A DNA stretch of 20,657 nucleotides from Acanthaster planci (taxonomy: Eukaryota > Echinodermata > Asteroidea > Valvatida > Acanthasteridae), in assembly GCF_001949145.1 (NCBI RefSeq), contig NW_019091362.1, positions 1,150,060 through 1,170,716 of the forward strand, given 5' to 3'. The notes beneath the pieces are model-generated. The model made no database searches and was not told where the DNA came from. It saw only the letters and a program-made list of their open reading frames with translations. The position numbers and the translations under genes were made by a program. Shown piece by piece: positions 12,401 through 20,657 of this stretch; position 1 is the first letter of the stretch; each line of letters opens with the position of its first letter.

Positions 12401-12609
12401 CCTAGCCCTAGTTACATGAAGGTCATTCTGCAATAGCCAGTAAAATTGAGAAGTCTCAAAACCAGGAAATAATTTACCTGTAATGTTGAAAGGTGTTTGT
12501 CGTTGAATTTGTTTTCAACATAACGCAGTACAAGTGACGTTTTCCCCACACACCCCTCGCCAAGTAAGACGACTTTGAAATTCTTGCCTCCTCCACCCCC
12601 TGTCGCCAT
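6278..12609 (-). CDS. RAB21: Rab21 small GTPase, complete, seven exons
   Basis: Joined exons 12609-12478, 10609-10550, 9652-9545, 9074-9011, 8489-8435, 7749-7661 and 6408-6278 give 639 bases, i.e. 212 residues plus stop; human RAB21 has 225. Every intron is GT-AG and every junction keeps frame. Seen: Gly-rich N terminus, P-loop GEGCVGKT (17-24), the family-typical ENKFNDKH then switch I Thr42, DTAGQE (65-70) with the catalytic-type Gln69, NKID (123-126), TSAK (152-155), a serine-rich hypervariable tail and C-terminal CCS, with Cys210/211 as prenylation sites. Known of the family: an endosomal GTPase in early endocytic and integrin trafficking. The start ATG precedes the Gly-rich segment as in other Rab21 proteins. 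The gene looks intact, with no missing GTP-binding residue. Confidence 0.97.
6738..6995. repeat. degenerate 160-bp tandem duplication in RAB21 intron 6
   Basis: Bases about 6738-6835 and 6898-6995 align at a 160-bp offset. Matching marks are GGTTACC/GGTAACA at 6741 and 6901, GAGTTGCTGTGGC/GAGTTGCCATGGC from 6792 and 6952, then GATGTTTGAC/AATGTCTGAC. The copies are clearly diverged. Confidence 0.6.
7661..7749 (-). CDS. RAB21: RAB21 exon 6 (Ala140 to first base of Arg170)
   Basis: It encodes [20 protein letters not shown] and then EEMFLDLSK: the TSAK guanine-contact motif and the last helix of the G domain. Donor GTAAGT. Confidence 0.96.
8435..8489 (-). CDS. RAB21: RAB21 exon 5 (Gly122 to first two bases of Ala140)
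   Basis: This 55-base exon carries NKIDLEKQR, the guanine-specificity motif, then NVSIGEAE. Acceptor TTTAG, donor GTAAGT. Confidence 0.95.
8832..8892 (+). repeat. repeat fragment with hammerhead-like core
   Basis: In RAB21 intron 4, CTGATGA (8832-8838) is followed by a segment whose ends GGA and TCC can pair, then GAAAC (8858-8862). A second perfect hairpin, GGTTCT-TTTC-AGAACC, lies at 8877-8892. CTGATGA plus stem plus GAAA is the conserved core layout of hammerhead ribozymes, which are known in Penelope-like retroelements. Here an extra C separates CTGATGA from the pairing GGA, and I did not identify stem I or a cleavage site, so activity is doubtful. Confidence 0.35.
9011..9074 (-). CDS. 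RAB21: RAB21 exon 4 (residues 101-121, plus first base of Gly122)
   Basis: It encodes [15 protein letters not shown] and the ICLCIA strand that precedes the NKID motif. It ends in phase 1 before GTGAGT. Confidence 0.96.
9545..9652 (-). CDS. RAB21: RAB21 exon 3 (residues 65-100)
   Basis: It opens exactly with DTAGQERF and covers switch II, the [13 protein letters not shown] strand and the DEDSF helix start. Phase 0 at both ends; acceptor GCAG, donor GTATTA (a weaker donor than the others). Confidence 0.96.
10550..10609 (-). CDS. RAB21: RAB21 exon 2 (residues 45-64)
   Basis: Sixty bases, phase 0 at both ends, between TTTCAG and GTGAGT. It encodes [20 protein letters not shown], the effector-region strand and beta-3 leading into the DTAG motif. 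Confidence 0.95.
10696..10835. repeat. 70-bp tandem duplication in RAB21 intron 1
   Basis: Copies 10696-10765 and 10766-10835 are directly adjacent and differ at only a few positions (for example GCACATG versus GCACGTG, and GTGATGATCA versus GTAATGAACA). This is a recent local duplication, ending immediately before the inverted-repeat element. Confidence 0.92.
10843..11331. mobile_element. 489-bp inverted-repeat element, probable non-autonomous DNA transposon
   Basis: About 64 bases at 10843-10906 reappear in inverted orientation at 11268-11331 with roughly five mismatches. The core shared string is TTGGTGTTAGTGTTAAATTC at 10851-10870, its complement ending at 11323. The roughly 360-bp interior has no transposase. 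It holds the perfect palindrome TTGGGCATGCCCAA (11254-11267) next to the right arm and a near copy at 11217-11230. The open frames on both strands are mirror translations of the arms. I could not identify a clear target-site duplication, so MITE versus foldback element is open. Confidence 0.75.
11476..11515. repeat. 20-bp tandem duplication
   Basis: GAGGGAACAAACTCTACTTT at 11476-11495 is followed directly by the same unit with one base changed (GAGGGAATAAACTC...) at 11496-11515. Confidence 0.85.
11963..12327. repeat. 17-bp inverted repeat in RAB21 intron 1
   Basis: TGTGAATTTGGGGACCC at 11963-11979 has its reverse complement at 12311-12327. Nearby, AGGAACAGGG (12304-12313) also has its complement CCCTGTTCCT at 11461-11470. 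These may be remnants of an old inverted-repeat element, but the arms are short. Confidence 0.4.
12478..12609 (-). CDS. RAB21: RAB21 exon 1 (residues 1-44)
   Basis: Starts at ATG 12609 in the context AAAAAATGGCG and ends in CAG before GTAAAT, phase 0. It encodes the Gly-rich leader, the P-loop and the start of switch I. Open reading continues past the donor into intron 1, but those extra residues are not Rab-like. Confidence 0.97.
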
Positions 12610-12850
12610 TTTTTCAGGGGAAATTTGAGTCAGTACTCCTTATAAACACTAATAATGATTTGTGGGTGTTCAAAATCTTCACTGAAATCTTCCAATCGGG
12701 GCACTTTCAACTGTGATTATCACACTCGCTCAGGATACGTTCCCGACTTCTTGCATGTTGAACGAGTTCAGTCACAAGATGGCGGCCTCCCTTGTTAATG
12801 TGACGTCACTGGTCACATGAAGCTGTTTCATTGACCCGGGGCTGGGACAC
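12610..12850 (-). promoter_or_regulatory. RAB21 upstream region with YY1-type and CRE sites
   Basis: Within 250 bases upstream of the ATG lie AAGATGGCGGC (12776-12786), matching the YY1 consensus, the full palindromic CRE TGACGTCA (12801-12808) and an E-box-type GTCACATGA (12812-12820). The start codon itself lies in AAAATGGCGAC, a second YY1-like match. I saw no TATA box on the minus strand, consistent with a housekeeping promoter. Motif matches only; the transcription start is not known. Confidence 0.5.
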
Positions 12851-13010
12851 AAGGCGTTCGTTTCGACGCAGTACTTGGCAATGGACACGATGATTTATTG
12901 TTGTAGTGAATGCCCCCATTTGATTGAAGTGTGTTTGCAGCTGGGAAGAAGTCACTCTTTCCCTCACAATAAAATCAATTTTTGGTGGAGACCTCGCTCC
13001 CTCTGCGGTC

Positions 13011-13032
13011 TGCATAAATAGGGGGCGCTGTG
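13011..13032 (+). promoter_or_regulatory. TATA-like element fused to a CTCF-like half-site
   Basis: CATAAATAGGGGGCGCTG on the plus strand reads as a TATA-like CATAAATAG followed by AGGGGGCGCTG, which matches the right half of the CTCF consensus (the left CCAC half is absent). It points away from RAB21, and no plus-strand gene follows that I recognise. Confidence 0.25.
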
Positions 13033-13540
13033 CTAGTCTACAGGTACTGCTGAAAGTTCACAATTCAGCATCAAGGACCCCCCCAAACTATTTCGAAAAC
13101 AATCGACTTCAGTCAAATTGCATGCCGAGCGCATCAGCGAAGCATTTCATGACACAGCAACCAGAAACAAACACTCCTAGACTTTCAAAGTTTATTCTTA
13201 AAAATAATCACATCTGACACTTCATTACACATCACTGACTTCAAACTCCTTAGAACTATACTTTAGCGACACATGCACTTTCATATTGCAAGGGACAGTT
13301 GTTAATATGATAATCACCAAACTTGTTTGAATGCAGTGACGAGAAATGGATTGGATTTACTGGTGAATGTGACTTGAAGGGTTCATGGACAAGTCTCCTC
13401 ATGACAAACAGGACATACTATTTGGACTGCTTGGAACCGGACAACCCACCATCAAAGAGACTCTAGATCAGTGGTGCTTCACCACAAATGCCTGTATAGG
13501 TGGTATCTTTTCATATTCCATAGACAGGGTGGGTAAATGT

Positions 13541-13796
13541 GAAGTGGCAGACAACCTATCACATCGTTTTTTTTCGTTAATTTTTAACAAGATGCAACTG
13601 TAGTAGTAGTTGCATTACAATACACTTAGACTTTTACCAAAATGTGGTGAGGTCTCACTGTAATGTACAGTAAACTGCATTTTTTTTTGAGGAAGGGCAT
13701 CACAGTGAAGTGGCAGACAACCTATCACATCGTTTTTTTTGTTAATTTTTAACAAGATGCAACTGTAGTAGTAGTTGCATTACAATACACTTAGAC
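13541..13796. repeat. 166-bp tandem duplication
   Basis: A roughly 90-base block at 13541-13631 recurs nearly identically at 13707-13796, 166 bases apart. Each copy contains GTTAATTTTTAAC and a hairpin formed by TGCAACT and AGTTGCA around GTAGTAGT. The segment between the copies (13631-13710) itself has a relative at 14247-14324. Confidence 0.92.
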
Positions 13797-14246
13797 ATAA
13801 TTTTCCATTTTTCTTTCTCTTTTAACAGAAATTTGGATACTTGTCACTCAATTGAGAAAAGAAAGGAAATTCAACATTCATAAGACTTTCTGCATGTCTT
13901 CAATGTTTCAATGGTAATACATCAACAAAATGAAAGGAAATGAGGTGAGTCAAAAGGGGAACTACAATCTCCACAGTCTCATCATGAAGTGATTTATCTG
14001 AAGTACGCATACCCCTTATTTGCCGCATCATAAATTGAATGCTCAGAAACTGCATGAGTACCATGGGCCCTAAGTCCATGATGTGAACTCAAGTCAAACT
14101 CAAATCTGTTGCGTGGGTGTGCTCAAGTCGATTCGTGCATTCATGCTATCATCTCTGCCAGAACCCTCCCTGGCTTGACTACCACGACACGTACTTGAAC
14201 TTTGTGAACTCAGGACTTCTATTGTTATCTGTTAATATTTTGAGGG

Positions 14247-14324
14247 CTTTTACCAAAATGTGGTGAGGTCTCACTGTAATGTAGAGCAAACTGCATTTTT
14301 TTTAGGAAGGGCATCACAGTGAAG
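14247..14324. repeat. displaced third copy of the spacer of the 166-bp repeat
   Basis: Bases 14247-14324 (starting CTTTTACCAAAATGTGGTGA) match 13631-13710 with few differences (GTACAGTAAAC versus GTAGAGCAAAC, and a shorter T run). About 450 bases of unrelated sequence separate it from the main block. Confidence 0.9.
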
Positions 14325-15039
14325 CCATGCAACGTTTTTGCCAAAAAATTACAAATACTGAACAACTGTGAAATAATTGATTTCACAAAATATGCAGTGC
14401 CTGACGTTGATTTGTGAGAGTTAAAACAATTTGTTGCCTGGTTACCAATACATGCATGCACACCATCTGAATGGGTCAAAACATGTAAACATTAATAAGG
14501 TATACTTACTAACCATGTCCTTGCAAAAAAATACTTTAAAAACAAACAAACCCAATTCTTTATCGCATAATACACTGGGATGAGTTTGTTAACCTGACAA
14601 TGATGGCTTTGGTTCATCAAATGAAACCAGATGCAAAAAGACCGGAAATAATAAATATTACTGAGGACTTGTAGGTAAAGAATGCACCTAGGGTACTGGA
14701 AAATGGGGAAAATGCACTCAAAAGAAAAAAAATACTTTGCAAGCATGTACGCTGTGCACATTCTTTAACACATGAATTGGCTGAAGGTTTGTGCACATTC
14801 TGCTGAAAATCAGTTGTTGAATGTTACACAGTGTTCATGTGTAGAACTTGACTTCATGCGTCTGCCCACAGCGCACAAAAAAGCTCATGCACAGGGCCTA
14901 TAGTACTTTGAAGAATATTTTGTTTGCTGGCAATCATCAGTTTGAATAATAACCCAAATCACATCTCATTATATATGTTGCCACTCTGCCTCTACGATTG
15001 CTCAGTCTTGAAGAAACCCTCTAGCCTGGTCGTCACTCG

Positions 15040-17732
<2,693 letters not shown>

Positions 17733-17945
17733 GACTGATCCTGAACGTGCGCGGTACCCAGAGCTCACAAACGAACAACAATGCAACTTGAAATATTTGA
17801 AATGGGTCGCTGACTGACTGGATGGCCGCACTGCGGTAATTTTCTGCTGCGCCCGCTGCGCTGCACGTAGGCACGTACCTGCACACTTGCACCTTGTACC
17901 TCGCTCGTTGTTACAAAGGGTGGGCGTGGGCGGATTTTGGATGTT
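17733..17945 (-). promoter_or_regulatory. HINT upstream region, locally GC- and CpG-rich
   Basis: The 200 bases before the HINT ATG are richer in C+G and CpG than their surroundings (CTGCGCCCGCTGCGCTGCACG near 17846-17866) and include the perfect hairpin CCGCA-C-TGCGG at 17826-17836. No TATA box was seen on the minus strand. The position suggests a housekeeping-type promoter; the transcription start is unknown. Confidence 0.4.
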
Positions 17946-18587
17946 GTTGCGTGGAGGAAGGGGGGATTATGATTAAAGGTCAAACAAATTTAAGACCCAG
18001 CACAAGGGGAAATAAAAACTCTGCTGGCAAACGATGTCAACACACATATATCCCACCATCAAAGGCAAGAAACAGATACGTGTGTGTGTAAGAAAAACAT
18101 CTGTTCATGATCAAATGTTTAATGAATACACACCAGGCAGTGTAATATACATGTATGCCAAAAGTGCGCATTAAATGTTCAATTTGTACATGTTACAGAT
18201 GTTAGGCTCACATGTAAGACAGTTTCTACTTCACTTAACTTTCCAACGTAAATCCATCCATTAACAGTGATCAACTTATCGGTCAACTGTTTGCATTGAC
18301 TAAAAGACTGGCCGACCAATCCACAGTACAATCGTACTGCCGACCAAAACAAACACAGATGGACCAACCCACTAAAAACAGACAGCCAGCCTCACGCTGA
18401 CAAACAAAATGACAAGAGAGGCATTTCTAGGCACATATCACCGACATTTTAATAAGCAGGGTTCACAGTTATATTTTGCTATACAAATACGATAGCAATT
18501 TGTTAAAATAGATATGTTTTCATTTCTGGAAGATGTTACTATTGTACATGTTACATGTATATACAAAATACCATAAAACGACAGATA

Positions 18588-18593
18588 TTTATT
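18588..18593 (-). terminator. candidate ACAD8 poly(A) signal (AATAAA)
   Basis: This is the first canonical AATAAA on the minus strand after the ACAD8 stop, about 1.2 kb downstream, followed by a U/GU-rich stretch (TGTCGTTTTATGGTATTTTG). Confidence 0.35.
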
Positions 18594-19439
18594 GAATGTG
18601 TTGTCTTCTAAATGTATTCCTTTGATCCCTAGTGTAGCCACAACTATATTCTCTGTAACGTATCTCTCTGTTACACCATTTCACCCACATAAACACACAG
18701 CATACATGAACTTGAAAATCCTATTAACGCCAGAAGATCAGTATCCTGACTTAATACAGGCATGAAGAAAAGAAAACTGCAAACAGAATGTGACAGTCGT
18801 GTTTGTTGGGAAGGTATCGTTTTGGTTCATTCTCATAGCAGCTATTTTTTGTATCGGTAGACTAGTCCCCTATCCTGAAAGGAGTTTCAAAAGTCTGGTA
18901 AGAAAAGATTTGCACTGCCAATATACTGGGAAAAACCTTTTTAAAAAGACTTAAGTCTTGAAATAAATAAACAAGTCAAATTTCACTTATTATGTGCATG
19001 ATTACATTATACTCACACTGTCCAAAACATATCCATGCTCTCCATCTCATAGCCGTGTATTTTCAACCCACTTTCACAGTTAGGTTCAGGCACATGACAA
19101 CATTAATGACATTAACGGTAATCCTCTGCAGCCTTCAAAAGCCGACAGCTTTTAGACTATGACGGTTCCAGAAAGGACAAGCAGAAATGGCTAGGGAGTT
19201 AAAATTAAAGGGACCCGCACGATAATGGGAAAGCCACAGTCCATGACTGATGGCCGTCTCCAATGAATGCAACTGTGACATAGGCATCTCCAACTACCAA
19301 TCACTAAACTTCAAATCCTGCCTGATTAGCCATGTTGCCACATTCATTAGAATAATAAGCACCTCCCTCTCTAAACCTGAGGTATCATTTCTTCCCAAAG
19401 GACACCTACACCCCTTATACTGTTTCGGCAAAATCTGGT

Positions 19440-19445
19440 TTTAAT
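19440..19445 (-). terminator. alternative ACAD8 poly(A) signal (ATTAAA)
   Basis: ATTAAA on the minus strand lies about 375 bases after the stop, with GGGGTGTAGGTGTCC about 30 bases further on as a GU-rich element. It would give a much shorter 3' UTR than the AATAAA at 18593. Confidence 0.3.
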
Positions 19446-19817
19446 ACTCTTTTACTAATAGCTGGAAAATACAACACTGGAAAAAAATGAAACAGGACTC
19501 TCCCGCTTGCAACTTATTGGACGCCAGTTTGAACTCTTACAGGATGACTGAACGTAAGAAAAGAAGTCACCACTAACTTGAATGTTGAATAAAACCAACT
19601 GGCTGGCATGTCAGTACTCCCCTGACAAACTCCCATCCTCGTCCCGGGCAGTCTGCTTATCATAGCAACAGTACTCTCTCTTGCAACTGTAGCCAATCTC
19701 TGCATAACTTAGGTGGTTTGAAGTTTCTCGTGCTACTTGCCTCGCATGTTAGTTCAACATAAGTGTGAATACTAGAACCAGGTTCAAGAACAGCAAATGC
19801 TGATGACGATGACTTAA

Positions 19818-19870
19818 CTAGTCTTGGAGAAGATGCCTTGATATAACTATTCTCATCACCTCGCTTGTAC
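19818..19870 (-). CDS. ACAD8: ACAD8 terminal exon
   Basis: Acceptor TTGCCAG, then GT completes Gly, followed by [16 protein letters not shown] and TAG at 19820-19818. At 53 bases it is easily missed, because a longer but unrelated open frame overlaps it. Confidence 0.93.
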
Positions 19871-20347
19871 CTGGCAAAGGACAAAGAAATCAAACGATGA
19901 CCTCATTGATGTTTGATAATCAGTTAAAGCTTATCCCTATCCATTCTGAGTCCAACAAGCATGTGCATGTTTCAATGGTCCCTGGGGAATAAGGTTAAGA
20001 TAGGTGTGTTATACAGGTTATCTAACTAACTCATATATGTTTCGTTAAAATTAAACATTTTTACAAGCTTTCGGGATGATGCTTGCGGACAAGAAACTTC
20101 TTTTTGTTGCGATGCAAACAGTTGGCTTAATTGCATCTGTCCCCCGCCAGCAGACAATTTATCATTAACCATTTCAAAGACAAAAGCTGGTAGATAATGG
20201 CAAAAGATAAAATTGAGACGCATTCTAGCCCTGCCAACAATTACCTTCTAAAATTTCATGAACCCTGATGTCTCTCAGGTATTGTTGGATGGGGTAATCT
20301 TTTAGATATCCATAACCTCCAAACATCTGTAGTGCTTCATTACAGAT
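19818..20347 (-). CDS. ACAD8: isobutyryl-CoA dehydrogenase ACAD8, last two exons (partial)
   Basis: Exons 20347-20245 and 19870-19818 join in frame across a 374-base GT-AG intron to give the C-terminal 51 residues. The segment holds [14 protein letters not shown], then [11 protein letters not shown] and [16 protein letters not shown] plus stop. Human ACAD8 ends with [20 protein letters not shown], which is nearly the same and differs from SCAD or MCAD ends. The Glu of EILEG (codon 20246-20248) corresponds to the acyl-CoA dehydrogenase catalytic base. Known role: FAD-dependent oxidation of isobutyryl-CoA to methacrylyl-CoA in mitochondrial valine catabolism. The remaining, roughly 360-residue part lies beyond 20657; I found no further exon in 20348-20657. 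Confidence 0.93.
20245..20347 (-). CDS. ACAD8: ACAD8 penultimate exon
   Basis: Acceptor TTTCCAG, donor GTAATT. It has 34 codons plus one base. It carries the GGYGY motif of the acyl-CoA dehydrogenase C-terminal domain and, as its last complete codon, the catalytic Glu. Confidence 0.95.
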
Positions 20348-20657
20348 CTGGAAAAAAAAGCAGGTACAATTTCTCATTTCTTACCAGGAAAAAAAAATCC
20401 TGCATAATTCACAGCTCAAAAATCACTTGCCAAATCTATAATTCTAAAAGAAAAAAGCTTTTTCAAAGTTCAACTTCATCTTTTTCAATGTTAACTTCAT
20501 CGAACAATGCAAATCTTTGAAGAAAGCTGTCCACAATGCTTTGGGTTTCCTTCGCAGCACTATGATAGAAGTTAACCGTTCCCAGCACCATTAACAGAGA
20601 GAGTGGTTGTTTAAAACTCAAGATGCAATCATTTCTTCACTTCAAATGTCAGGTCAC
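20348..20657 (-). other. ACAD8: ACAD8 intron (right edge of window)
   Basis: AT-rich sequence with a pyrimidine tract before the 20347 acceptor. No ACAD8 coding block (for example the KLFATDECFA-type segment expected just upstream) is visible, so the intron extends past the window. Confidence 0.7.

Larger units (their letters stand above)
12851..15039. other. intergenic region between RAB21 and HINT
   Basis: No supported coding sequence on either strand. It contains the TATA/CTCF-like element near 13011, the 166-bp duplication block (13541-13796) with a dispersed third segment (14247-14324), and presumably the HINT 3' UTR at the right end. I found no canonical AATAAA on the minus strand close after the HINT stop. 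Confidence 0.5.
17946..19817. other. ACAD8 3' UTR and intergenic DNA
   Basis: No coding exon recognised on either strand. The right part should be ACAD8 3' UTR. The stretch is AT-rich and contains several ACATGTA words (near 18151, 18210 and 18551) and a short GTGTGTGT run near 18081. Confidence 0.5.

Noticed and set aside
12412-12477. Extension of the RAB21 exon 1 frame
   Set aside because: The frame stays open past a GTAAAT donor by chance; the residues are not Rab-like and exon 2 continues the protein correctly.
19660-19893. 77-codon minus-strand open frame over the ACAD8 terminal exon
   Set aside because: It uses a different frame; the correct frame ends after 17 codons with the ACAD8 C terminus.

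Overview
The window is animal nuclear DNA, AT-rich, with short coding exons separated by GT-AG introns of about 0.4 to 1.9 kb. Three genes can be read with confidence. All lie on the minus strand in the order ACAD8, HINT, RAB21 (right to left). A tRNA-derived SINE, other repeats and an excess of the word ACATGTA suggest a marine invertebrate such as an echinoderm, hemichordate, amphioxus or mollusc. The sequence alone does not settle which.

Layout, left to right. 1-1200: a possible last exon of an unknown membrane protein on the plus strand (about 253-444), with two AATAAA signals downstream (1156-1170). About 1200-6277: no gene that I can support, only low-complexity and degenerate repeats, probably including the RAB21 3' UTR. 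6278-12609: a complete seven-exon RAB21 gene encoding 212 residues, with all G motifs and a C-terminal CC prenylation site. Its introns carry a 160-bp degenerate duplication, a hammerhead-like repeat fragment, a 70-bp tandem duplication and a roughly 490-bp inverted-repeat element. 12610-13030: RAB21 upstream region with YY1-type and CRE sites and a TATA/CTCF-like sequence. 13541-14324: a local duplication of 166-bp units. 15040-17732: a complete five-exon HINT gene encoding 178 residues, with a mitochondrial-type N terminus and the histidine triad; a SINE sits in intron 2 and a degenerate minisatellite in intron 4. 17733-19817: HINT upstream region and ACAD8 3' UTR. 19818-20347: the last two exons of ACAD8; the rest of that gene lies beyond the right edge.

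The three genes do not form a pathway. ACAD8 (valine catabolism) and the HINT protein (nucleoside phosphoramidate hydrolysis) are both expected in mitochondria. RAB21 is an endosomal GTPase. I found no evidence of a new multi-gene system. The unusual material is repetitive DNA inside introns and intergenic DNA.
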